Origin: Clostridiaceae bacterium
Lineage (GTDB): Bacteria; Bacillota; Clostridia; Lachnospirales; Lachnospiraceae
Reading direction: 5' to 3'
NCBI GenBank assembly: GCA_009911305.1
Contig: QXXC01000018.1
Location: 1 to 64,000 of the forward strand
DNA: 64,000 nt
Shown: positions 49,969 to 57,679 of the stretch, one piece after another
How positions within the stretch are numbered: position 1 is the stretch's first letter
Layout: each line of letters opens with the position of its first letter
Made by a program: the position numbers and the translations under genes
The notes under the pieces: generated by a model
What the model was told of the DNA's origin: nothing
Database searches by the model: none
The model's input: only the letters and a program-made list of their open reading frames with translations

Positions 49969-51417
49969 TTAGACCGTACCATGCTTTTTAGACGGACGTC
50001 CCTCTCTCTTTGTGAACAGCATCTCAAACGCCGCGATCACGCGCTTCCTCGTCTCCGCTGCCTTGATGATATCATCCACATAGCCTCTCTTTGCAGCCGC
50101 CTCGGCGGACGACTGGAGCTTTTCATATTCCGCCGCCTTTTCCGCGATCAGGGCGCCTGCATTCTCCGACGCGCTTATCTCGTCCGCATACATGATCTTC
50201 ACCGCGCTCTGGGCGTCCATCATGCCGATCTTTGCCTGCGGCCATGCATATACCATATCCGCGCCGACAGACTTGCTGTTCATGGTCACATACGCGCTGC
50301 CGAATGCCTCGCCGATCACCACTGTCACCTTCGGCACACCCGCGTTCGCAAACGCATACGTAAGCCGGCCGGCCGCCTTGGCAATCTTCTTCTCCGTGCA
50401 GGCAGACTTCTTATAGCCCTTTACATTCACAAGCGTCAGGAGCGGGATATTGAAGGCATCGCAGAAGTTTACAAAATCCGCCGCCTTCTCACAGCCTCTT
50501 GCGCTCAAAGCCGCCTCCAGCTCCGTTGTCTCTTCCTCTCCTCCGGACACCTGTGTGCGGTTGGCCACGCAGCCCACCGTCGTCCCGTTTAAGCGGATAA
50601 ACCCGATCACCATGGACGGATCATACTCCTTCTTGAACTCCATGAAGAAGGAATTGTCAGAGATCTCCGCCAGAGCCCTGGCCGTATCCCCGGCCAGCCC
50701 CTCAAGGCCCTCTGAAACACGGTTCAAGTCATCCATGCACTCGCCGTACGACATATCGTCCTCGTTGTTGGCCGGGAGAATGGAAACCAGCGCCCGGATC
50801 TGAGCCAGAAGCTCCTCCTCGGTTCCCGACGCGTCCACCAGGCCGGCTTCCCCGCTCTGGAATGCCGCGGCCGCCGTATCGCACTTCGACTCGTCATTGC
50901 CGGCCAGCGCGTTCGGCGCGTTTACAAACAGCTTCGCATCCTGTTCCATAAATACGAAATCCGCAATTGCTGAGGAAACGGCCATACCGCCGCCGCAGCC
51001 GCCGAAAATCCCGCAGATCTGCGGAATCACACCAGATGCCAGCGTCTGATTCAGATACATCTGGCCAAACGCGTCCAGAGCGTCCGTCGCCTCCTGCAGA
51101 CGAAGCCCGGAACAGTCGAGAAGGCCGATTACCGGCGCGCCCATCTTCATGGCCATCCTGTAAATGTTGGAAATCTTCTTTGCATGCATCTCGCCCATGG
51201 AACCGCCCATAACCGACGCATCCTGGCTGTACACATACACAAGGCTGCCTTCAATGGTGCCGTAGCCGGTCACAACACCATCAGCCGCAGTCTCCTGTGC
51301 CGTCATGTTAAAGCTGGTGCTTCTCGCAGTAATGTAAGAACCCACTTCAACAAAACTGTTCTCATCGAGCAGAGCGTGAATTCTCTTGCAGGATGATGTC
51401 TGTGCTGAATTACTCAT
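49969..51417 (-). CDS. MmdA-like acyl-CoA carboxyltransferase (12S-like)
   Basis: 482 aa from ATG 51417, where GGAGG is 8 bases upstream. Carboxyltransferase family (PF01039 type): crotonase-fold halves with YSQDASVMGGSMGEMHAKKI and PQICGIFGGCGGGMAVSS in the N-terminal half, and FGSAYVTMNSKSVGADMVYAWP in the C-terminal half, the oxyanion-hole segments. Compared with MmdA/PccB, the motif is GLLDCSGLRLQEATDAL rather than GARIQEG. Substrate (methylmalonyl-, malonyl- or glutaconyl-CoA) not determinable by eye. First gene of the five-gene operon. Confidence 0.85.
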   Translation of the reverse strand: MSNSAQTSSCKRIHALLDENSFVEVGSYITARSTSFNMTAQETAADGVVTGYGTIEGSLVYVYSQDASVMGGSMGEMHAKKISNIYRMAMKMGAPVIGLLDCSGLRLQEATDALDAFGQMYLNQTLASGVIPQICGIFGGCGGGMAVSSAIADFVFMEQDAKLFVNAPNALAGNDESKCDTAAAAFQSGEAGLVDASGTEEELLAQIRALVSILPANNEDDMSYGECMDDLNRVSEGLEGLAGDTARALAEISDNSFFMEFKKEYDPSMVIGFIRLNGTTVGCVANRTQVSGGEEETTELEAALSARGCEKAADFVNFCDAFNIPLLTLVNVKGYKKSACTEKKIAKAAGRLTYAFANAGVPKVTVVIGEAFGSAYVTMNSKSVGADMVYAWPQAKIGMMDAQSAVKIMYADEISASENAGALIAEKAAEYEKLQSSAEAAAKRGYVDDIIKAAETRKRVIAAFEMLFTKREGRPSKKHGTV

Positions 51418-51542
51418 TTTGCTGTCCTCCATCTGAAATTATTCGACAACTGCCACTACTGTAAAAATATAGCCGCCGCGGCCTGCTCATGCGGCGAAGC
51501 TGCGACATATATCTCCAGTAAGTCCAAATTTTGCCTAGTGTA

Positions 51543-51571
51543 ATTGTATAATGGCTTTTCCGAAAATGCAA
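51543..51571 (-). promoter_or_regulatory. Sigma-A promoter of the Na+ decarboxylase operon
   Basis: Minus strand TTGCAT (51566-51571), 17 bases, TACAAT (51543-51548). The leader to the ATG at 51417 is about 120 bases. The region 51418-51756 holds this promoter, the direct repeats at 51575-51633 and the unassigned cotJ promoter. Confidence 0.7.
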
Positions 51572-51574
51572 GCC

Positions 51575-51633
51575 CTTTTCAGATAAATAAACGTCTTCTT
51601 TTCAGATAAACAAACCTGTTCTTTTCAGATAAA
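51575..51633. repeat. Three 13-bp direct repeats at 23-bp spacing upstream of the decarboxylase promoter
   Basis: TTTATCTGAAAAG on the minus strand at 51575-51587, 51598-51610 and 51621-51633: identical, exactly 23 bases apart, with related 10-base spacers (AA.A.GTTT). The last copy ends 3 bases before the -35. The arrangement resembles a tandem activator or repressor array. Confidence 0.8.
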
Positions 51634-51756
51634 CCAGTTATTATACAGCGTATTATGCCTGCTTTTATCTAATACTATGAGAGAAGTTAAAGTATCGCAA
51701 AAAATGACAGGAAAAGCGCATGCATTCTTCCTGAAAAACAAAAAAGGAGGTCGTTT

Positions 51757-51936
51757 ATGAGCCCTGTGAGAAACGAAATCAAGCCGCCGCCCGGAGGCTG
51801 CGCCCTGACGCTGGCAATGGCATCCGTCCCGCCGCAGCCGTATGTAACGCCGTACGAGCCCGATGAGGCCTTAAAAAGGGGAACCATATTTGAAAATCTC
51901 TGTTTTCCATTTCACATAGGAGGCGACGCGACATGA
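51757..51936 (+). CDS. cotJA: Spore coat associated protein CotJA
   Basis: 59 aa, ATG 51757 with AGGAGG upstream, TGA overlapping the cotJB start. Pro/Tyr-rich: PPQPYVTPYEPDEALKRGTIFENLCFPF, the CotJA signature segment. Needed for assembly of CotJC into the spore coat in Bacillus. First gene of cotJABC; a sigma-E promoter is expected but I found only weak candidates (GTATTAT ... AATACTAT around 51650-51680). Confidence 0.85.
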   Translation: MSPVRNEIKPPPGGCALTLAMASVPPQPYVTPYEPDEALKRGTIFENLCFPFHIGGDAT

Positions 51937-52199
51937 AGGATCGCACATCACTTTTAAAAGAAATCGACGAGATCAGCTTTACGCTCAATGATCTGACCCT
52001 GTACCTGGACACCCACCCCGACTGTCCGGAGGCTGTCTCCTACTTCAATGCCATGGCCCCGCGGCGCGCGGCGCTTTTAAAGGAGTATGCCGAAGCCTTC
52101 GGCCCCCTGACCGTTGACTGTATCCAGCAAAATGGCGGGCTCACGGACCATTTCACCTGGACGGACGGCCCGGCCCCATGGGAAGGAGGGATCCTGTAA
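51933..52199 (+). CDS. cotJB: Spore coat protein CotJB
   Basis: 88 aa. Helical protein: LLKEIDEISFTLNDLTLYLDTHPD and RAALLKEYAEAFGPLT are typical of CotJB. Overlaps cotJA (ATGA) and cotJC (TAATG), so the three are translationally coupled. Acts with CotJC in the coat of the mother-cell-made spore envelope. Confidence 0.9.
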   Translation: MKDRTSLLKEIDEISFTLNDLTLYLDTHPDCPEAVSYFNAMAPRRAALLKEYAEAFGPLTVDCIQQNGGLTDHFTWTDGPAPWEGGIL

Positions 52200-52810
52200 T
52201 GTGGAACTATGAGAAACGCCTGCAGTTTCCGGTGCAGATAAAGACATGCTGCCCGAAAACCGCTTCGCTCATCATCAGCCAGTTCGGAGGGCCGGACGGA
52301 GAGCTCTCCGCCTCCATGCGCTACCTCTCCCAGCGCTACTCCATGCCGTGCCGGAAAACCGGCGGCCTGCTGACCGATATCGGGACCGAGGAGCTGGCCC
52401 ATATGGAAATCATCTGCGCCATGGTCTGTCAGCTAACCAAAAACATGACCGCAGAGGACGCCCGCGCCGCCGGCTTTGACGCCTACTATGTGGATCACAC
52501 CAGCGCCCTCTGGCCCGCCGCGGCTGCAGGCATTCCCTTTAACGCCTGCGAATTCCAGAGCAAGGGCGACGCCATCGCCGATCTCACCGAGGATCTGGCT
52601 GCAGAGCAGAAGGCCCGCGTCACCTACGAAAACCTCCTGCGCATCATCACAGATCCGGACGTGCGCGCCCCTCTCACCTTTCTGCGCGCCAGGGAGCTCG
52701 TACACTTCCAGCGCTTCGGAGAGGCCCTGGAACGCATAAAAACCGATCTGGATTCCAGAAATTTCTATTATTTTAATTCAGAATTTGACAGGGATCTGAA
52801 AAAAACGTAA
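52199..52810 (+). CDS. cotJC: CotJC, manganese-catalase-like spore coat protein
   Basis: 203 aa from ATG 52199. Non-haem manganese catalase fold: MWNYEKRLQFPV, the helix GELSASMRYLSQRYSMP, IGTEELAHMEIICAMVCQL with the metal-binding Glu and His, then AEQKARVTYENLLRI and LRARELVHFQRFGEAL, the second metal-binding pair (Glu and His). Spore-coat enzyme that may protect against peroxide. Last gene of cotJABC, followed by a terminator hairpin. Confidence 0.92.
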   Translation: MWNYEKRLQFPVQIKTCCPKTASLIISQFGGPDGELSASMRYLSQRYSMPCRKTGGLLTDIGTEELAHMEIICAMVCQLTKNMTAEDARAAGFDAYYVDHTSALWPAAAAGIPFNACEFQSKGDAIADLTEDLAAEQKARVTYENLLRIITDPDVRAPLTFLRARELVHFQRFGEALERIKTDLDSRNFYYFNSEFDRDLKKT

Positions 52811-52837
52811 CGTCAGATTCCTGTCCCTCATCCAAAA

Positions 52838-52870
52838 CAGACGCAGGCGGTAAAACACGTCCTGCGTCTG
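52838..52870. terminator. Terminator between cotJC and the chemoreceptor gene
   Basis: CAGACGCAGG (52838-52847) and CCTGCGTCTG (52861-52870), a perfect 10-bp stem with a 13-base loop between two convergent genes. No strong T tract on either side. Confidence 0.5.
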
Positions 52871-52914
52871 TCCATATGAAGCGATATCAAATCTGCCCCC
52901 GAATTACGAAGCGC

Positions 52915-54891
52915 CTAATCCTGCGGAAGCCGGAACTGCCCGACCAGATTTTTGAGCATATGCGCCTGGGAGGCCAGCTCCTCGCTGGCCGCGGCAGACT
53001 GCTCGCTGGTCGCGGAATTCGTCTGCACCACGCTCGATATCTGATCCAGGCCCTTTGTCACCTCCGAGATCGCCCTGGTCTGGCGATCCACGGCCTCAGC
53101 CACCTTCCCCATATCGCCAACCGCCAAAACGGCCAGCTCTGTCGTCCTATGGAGAGAATCTGTGACGTCAGACACGATCCGGCTGCCCTTTTCAACCGCC
53201 TTGATCGAGCCCTCAATCAGCTCCTTGGTCGCCTTCGCCGCGCCGTCCGACTTGGCCGCCAGATTGCGCACCTCGTCAGCCACAACCGCAAAACCCTTTC
53301 CGGCGCTGCCGGCCCGGGCCGCCTCCACCGCAGCGTTCAGCGCCAGAATATTGGTCTGAAACGCGATGTCCTCAATGGCGGAAATGATCTGTCCGATCCG
53401 CCGGGAGGATTCCGTGATCTCCTGCATCGCATCCCGCATCTGAGCCATCTGTTCATTGCTGCGGTTTACCTGCCCGCCGGCCTGCTCCGCGTGATCCCTC
53501 GACTCCTGCGTGATGGAGGCCGTCTGCCTGGAATCATCTGCAATCTGGATCACATTTGCGGTCAGCGTCTCCACGGAACCGGCCTGCTCCGTCGCGCCCT
53601 GCGCCAGAGCCTGCGCGCCGTCCGACACCTGCGAGGCCCCGGAGGCGATCTGTTCCGCACTCATATGGATCTGGCGGAGCGCGCTGCTTAAACGCTCCTT
53701 AATCCGGCACATGGATGCCAGGAGCGGCTGGAAATTCCCCACATAGAGCCCGCTCGCCTGTGACTCCACCACAAAGTTGCCGTTTCCCATGTTGTCCAGG
53801 AGATAGTCAATATCCTTTAGAATCGTGTTCAGCGCATTCACAATCACGCCCGTGGACACAACCAGATCGCCCACCTCGTCCTTTCGTGTAAACGACGGCA
53901 CCGGCGTCTCCAGATCACCCTTGGACAGCCGGCGCAGCCGGTCTGCGCACGCCCTGACAGGCGTTCCGATGCCCACCGCCAGCCGCGCCGCGATCGCGGA
54001 TGCGACAGCCGCCGATATCACAAGAAGCACAACCGTGACAATGATACCCATAACTGCCGTGCCGGTGAAATCCGTGATCGGCGCATTGATGGCAATGCTC
54101 CAGCCATTCGTGTGCGAAATCGGCGCATAAGCGACAAACTTCGTCACGCCGCCGTATGTATACTGCCCGAATCCCGACGCGCCGGAGATCATCTTCGACT
54201 CAATCGCCGCCAGCTCAGCCAGGGAAGCGTCTGTCTTCGCCTCCTCGATCGTATTCTCCTGATTGCGGACATTATCCAGGTTCCTGTGCGCTATCGTCGT
54301 TCCCTTGGCATCCACCATATAGGCCGATCCGCCCTTGCTGATCTGGAGCGTGCTGATAATATCGTTCAGGAACGTCTCATGCGGCACAAAATAAACCACG
54401 CCCGCAATGCTTTTGCCCACCTCTCCATCCTTCCACACAGGGGCTGACACGATAATCGTCACCTTTCCGGTCACTGACGAAATCAGGGGCTCTGACACAA
54501 ACGTCTCCCCCTTCATAGCCGCCGCAAAATAGGCGCGATCGCTGTAATCCTCACCGTCTATCAGGCTTACCCCGCTGGCGTCGAGCAGATTGTACCTCAT
54601 AAAGCCGTAGGTGTCCAGCTTCTGCTGCAGCAGGTCCTGCTTTTGCTTAAGCGACAGATCCCGGCTTGACAGGCGGGCAATGCTGCCCGTCTCCCCCGCG
54701 ATATTCCTGTAAGCCTGCAGCTCATAGGAAACACGGTCCGCAGCGACAAGCGCTGTCTGCTTCATACTGTTCTCCAGCGTAGATTTCGTGCCATTGTAGC
54801 TCAATATACACGAAACGCCGCCTACCAGCGCCAGTGAAACCACCACCGTCAGAATCATGGATACCAGTATTTTTGCTTTGATGCTCTTCAT
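52915..54891 (-). CDS. Methyl-accepting chemotaxis protein
   Basis: 658 aa. Helix 1 (about 8-30), extracellular dCache-type sensor to about 275 (LLDASGVSLIDGEDYSDRAYFAAAMKGE, KTDASLAELAAIESK), helix 2 (about 280-303). HAMP domain (about 305-355) with KDEVGDLVVSTGVIVN. The cytoplasmic signalling domain has the conserved hairpin tip IGQIISAIEDIAFQTNILALNAAVEAARAG. Ligand unknown; dCache sensors bind small molecules such as amino acids. No flagellar or che genes are near it. Starts 145 bases downstream of the BI-1 gene terminator, -10 TATAAT at 54981-54986 with a poor -35. Confidence 0.95.
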   Translation of the reverse strand: MKSIKAKILVSMILTVVVSLALVGGVSCILSYNGTKSTLENSMKQTALVAADRVSYELQAYRNIAGETGSIARLSSRDLSLKQKQDLLQQKLDTYGFMRYNLLDASGVSLIDGEDYSDRAYFAAAMKGETFVSEPLISSVTGKVTIIVSAPVWKDGEVGKSIAGVVYFVPHETFLNDIISTLQISKGGSAYMVDAKGTTIAHRNLDNVRNQENTIEEAKTDASLAELAAIESKMISGASGFGQYTYGGVTKFVAYAPISHTNGWSIAINAPITDFTGTAVMGIIVTVVLLVISAAVASAIAARLAVGIGTPVRACADRLRRLSKGDLETPVPSFTRKDEVGDLVVSTGVIVNALNTILKDIDYLLDNMGNGNFVVESQASGLYVGNFQPLLASMCRIKERLSSALRQIHMSAEQIASGASQVSDGAQALAQGATEQAGSVETLTANVIQIADDSRQTASITQESRDHAEQAGGQVNRSNEQMAQMRDAMQEITESSRRIGQIISAIEDIAFQTNILALNAAVEAARAGSAGKGFAVVADEVRNLAAKSDGAAKATKELIEGSIKAVEKGSRIVSDVTDSLHRTTELAVLAVGDMGKVAEAVDRQTRAISEVTKGLDQISSVVQTNSATSEQSAAASEELASQAHMLKNLVGQFRLPQD

Positions 54892-55036
54892 TATTTTCCC
54901 CCTCCCACAGCCCGCGGCGGCATTCCTTCGCCTTACTGCGGCCTGACAACTGATACTGGCTGATTTGCTTCCATGACGTTATTATAACACATTTCAGGGG
55001 AAAATGGGGATTTTTTCCTCCGTTATGAGGAGAGTC

Positions 55037-55079
55037 AAAAAGGCAGCGTAACATAGGTTCCTACCTTACGCTGCCTTTT
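55037..55079 (-). terminator. Terminator of the Bax-inhibitor-1 family gene
   Basis: AAGGCAGCGTAA and TTACGCTGCCTT form a perfect stem with A and T tracts on the outside; on the minus strand TTTTTG follows. About 70 bases after the stop at 55148. Confidence 0.85.
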
Positions 55080-55147
55080 ATTTGCCATATCTTCTGCACA
55101 GCAGACTTCCCTGCCACGCTGTGAATGCTGTCCCTGCCCGGACCTTA

Positions 55148-55858
55148 TCAGTTGCGGCTTCTGTTCAGAAGGCGCAGGATGTAAAGAAACAGATTGATGA
55201 AATCCAGGTAAAGCTCCAGCGCGGAGAAGACCGCCGCTTTTTCAAGAAGCTCCGGATTCCCGGAAAAGGTCATGTAGTTTTCGCGGATCTTAGATGTATC
55301 ATATGCCGTAAAGCCTAAGAAAACGACGATTCCCAGATAGCAGACAGCCGTTTCCATAAAACTCAGATCCATAAACATCGAAACCAGCCAAAAGAGAATC
55401 AGGAGGAACAGGCCGCCGACCAAAACAGGACGGATCCCGCTGATATCCAGCTTAAAAATCATGCTGACCGCTGCCATCACTCCGAAGAATACGGCTGTGG
55501 CTGCAAATACCAGCACCACGCCCACCACGCCGAAAACCAGGAAATAGGCGGAAAATACCACGCCGTTCAGCGCAGAATAGAACAGGAACATGCCCCTGGC
55601 CGCGCCCACGGAGATCTTGTTCGCCCTGGCGGACATCACAACCACGGTCAGGAGCTCCACCCCTGTCAGGATAAACAGCATGTAGGGGATCTGAAACACA
55701 TAGAAGACCGCCCCTGTCGCATAACCGGCCATCGCGATCCCAAACGTCAGCATCAGCCCCGCAAACATCCACAGATACGTCTTGGCAACATAGGAACCCA
55801 GCGTCTGCTGCCCGTACGCCCCAGTCCCATAGGACTGATTCATCGGCTCATAATCCAT
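55148..55858 (-). CDS. Bax inhibitor-1 / YccA family membrane protein
   Basis: 236 aa from ATG 55858 (GAGAGG 9 bases upstream). Seven hydrophobic helices after a short Gln/Tyr/Gly-rich N-terminus (about 1-20). The family core is visible in YVAKTYLWMFAGLMLTFGIAMAGY and in the C-terminal YDTSKIRENY loop, with the pair of Asp residues used in the proposed pH-gated Ca2+ leak. Role in bacteria (YccA modulates FtsH in E. coli) not resolved here. Monocistronic. Confidence 0.88.
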   Translation of the reverse strand: MDYEPMNQSYGTGAYGQQTLGSYVAKTYLWMFAGLMLTFGIAMAGYATGAVFYVFQIPYMLFILTGVELLTVVVMSARANKISVGAARGMFLFYSALNGVVFSAYFLVFGVVGVVLVFAATAVFFGVMAAVSMIFKLDISGIRPVLVGGLFLLILFWLVSMFMDLSFMETAVCYLGIVVFLGFTAYDTSKIRENYMTFSGNPELLEKAAVFSALELYLDFINLFLYILRLLNRSRN

Positions 55859-55991
55859 ACTAATCAACCTCTCTTTCTTCAGATTATGTGCAATATTGCT
55901 GCAGCCCAGCCGTGAGGCTGAGCGGTAACACTATGTTATGACTTCATTAAACAGATTACCACAATCGTCTGGAAATGTCTATCCTTTTTGC

Positions 55992-56019
55992 TGAATCTTT
56001 TGTTTTGAATCTTTTGTTT
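55992..56019. repeat. 14-bp tandem direct repeat
   Basis: TGAATCTTTTGTTT occurs twice in direct succession (55992-56005, 56006-56019). In the 290-bp gap between BI-1 and the MATE gene; no function visible. Confidence 0.5.
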
Positions 56020-56034
56020 TCGAGTGGCAGCGCG

Positions 56035-56050
56035 GTTACTGTTCACACGC
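56035..56050. repeat. Solo end of the 164-bp GTTAC element
   Basis: GTTACTGTTCACACGC matches the inverted ends of the elements at 40732-40895 and 47274-47437 (it equals the reverse complement of the right end of copy B plus two bases). The rest of the element is missing. Confidence 0.5.
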
Positions 56051-56157
56051 AATGTCAGTTTGTTAAGAGAAATGAACGATCGTGGGGCGTTGTTTGTCGT
56101 GAGAGGGCCGCCAGAGTCCGATTCCAACCCCAACGGAACCCCGCAATCGGCCGGGCC

Positions 56158-57576
56158 TCACCTCTTCCTCCTCTTTCTCCGCCCCCACGGAAGCGTCACC
56201 GAAAAGCGTTTCAGGGAACTGAACCAGAAATAGTACACATTAAACAGCGCTGTCGTCGCAGCCCACGACATCGGATAGCTGATGATGATCGTTGACATCG
56301 CCGGCTTAAACGGAACCACAATCACCACCCACAGGATCCGCAGCACGCACACGCCCATTGCGGTTATAATCATGGGGATCCAGCAGTCCCCCACGCCGCG
56401 CAGCGCGCCGGAATAGATCTCAATACAGACATAGAGGATAAAGGCCGGCGCCAGGAAGTGCAGGATCTCCATCCCCCTTGCAAGCACCGCCGCATCGTTC
56501 GTAAACAGCCGGTAGATACCGCCGCCCCAGTTGTAGAGGACAGCGCTTAACCCAATCGTGATCACAGCCGACAGCCCCAGGCATTCCAGCACGCCGCGGC
56601 GGACGCGGTCCATTCTCCCCGCGCCGTAGTTCTGGCCCACAAAGGTGGTGATGGAAATACCCAGGGCGCTCAGCACCATCCAGTACACGCTGTCGATCTT
56701 GCTGTACGCGCTCCATGCGGCGATCGTATCCGTGCCCAGCGCGTTGACGCTTCTCTGAATAATGATATTGGAGACGGAATACATCACGGACTGCAGCCCG
56801 GCCGGAAAGCCGATCTGGACGATACGCCTGACCATAAAGGAATTCAGGCGCACGTTCCTCAGAATCAGCTTGTAGGACTTGTCCGTTCTCATAAGCGCCG
56901 CACTCACCAGGACGGCGCTCACGAGCTGCGAACAGACCGTGGCCATAGCCGCGCCGCGCACGCCCATGTTAAGGACCACCACAAAGGCGAGATCGAGCAT
57001 GATGTTCGTAAAGCAGCTCGCGATCAGGTAGTAGAGCGGCCGCCTGGAATCCCCGATCGCCCGGAGGATTCCGGAACCCATGTTGTAGATGAGGTTTGTG
57101 ATAACGCCAAAAAAGTATATCTGCATATACGCCATGGAATCCTCCATGATATCCTCCGGATTCCCCATGGCGGTCAGGACGGGACGCGCAAAGATCACCC
57201 CGCCCGCGGTCATAATCAGGCCGCAGACGAGGGAAAAGGCCATGGCTGTATGCACGGCCTCGCTGACTCTTTTTTCATTCTGAGCCCCGAAAAACTGGGA
57301 AATAATCACAGTAGCGCCGGAGGAAAGCCCCACAAAAAAGCCCACCATCAGATTGATGATCATGGCAGTGCTTCCACCCACGGCCGCCAGGGCCTCCTTG
57401 CCCACATAGCGGCCAACGATCACGGCGTCCGCCGTATTGTAAAGCTGCTGAAAAAACGTCCCAAACAGAATGGGAAAGAAAAACAGCAGAAGCTGTTTCC
57501 ATATCACGCCCTCTGTGATGGAGGCGGCCCCTTTTGCGGACGCCTGCCCGTTCTCAGAGGAAATCCGGCTCTTCAT
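56158..57576 (-). CDS. MATE family efflux transporter
   Basis: 472 aa with twelve membrane helices in two homologous halves. The first half begins LLLFFFPILFGTFFQQLYNTADAVIVGRYVGKEALAAVGGS, the standard MATE opening with VGRYVG. The second half repeats GFPAGLQSVMYSVSNIIIQRSVNALGTDTIAAWSAYSKID. Uses Na+ or H+ gradients to export cationic drugs or other metabolites; substrate unknown. AGGAAAGG upstream. Monocistronic. Confidence 0.93.
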   Translation of the reverse strand: MKSRISSENGQASAKGAASITEGVIWKQLLLFFFPILFGTFFQQLYNTADAVIVGRYVGKEALAAVGGSTAMIINLMVGFFVGLSSGATVIISQFFGAQNEKRVSEAVHTAMAFSLVCGLIMTAGGVIFARPVLTAMGNPEDIMEDSMAYMQIYFFGVITNLIYNMGSGILRAIGDSRRPLYYLIASCFTNIMLDLAFVVVLNMGVRGAAMATVCSQLVSAVLVSAALMRTDKSYKLILRNVRLNSFMVRRIVQIGFPAGLQSVMYSVSNIIIQRSVNALGTDTIAAWSAYSKIDSVYWMVLSALGISITTFVGQNYGAGRMDRVRRGVLECLGLSAVITIGLSAVLYNWGGGIYRLFTNDAAVLARGMEILHFLAPAFILYVCIEIYSGALRGVGDCWIPMIITAMGVCVLRILWVVIVVPFKPAMSTIIISYPMSWAATTALFNVYYFWFSSLKRFSVTLPWGRRKRRKR

Positions 57577-57626
57577 TGAAACCTTTCCTCGCTTTTCCTT
57601 TGTCTATGATTGGTATGGCCTGCGCC

Positions 57627-57648
57627 AGAGCATGTTTCAGACACGCTC
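57627..57648. repeat. Dispersed palindrome, copy c
   Basis: AGAGCATGTTTCAGACACGC and following TC; reverse-complement orientation of the GAGCGTGTCTGAAACATGC family, between the MATE gene and sleC. Confidence 0.6.
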
Positions 57649-57679
57649 CAAAGTGTGTTATCGTTTCCTTGAATATCTG

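Noticed and set aside
51575-51633. Three regularly spaced repeats considered as a CRISPR array
   Set aside because: Repeat 13 bp and spacer 10 bp are far too short, spacers are similar to each other, and there are no cas genes.
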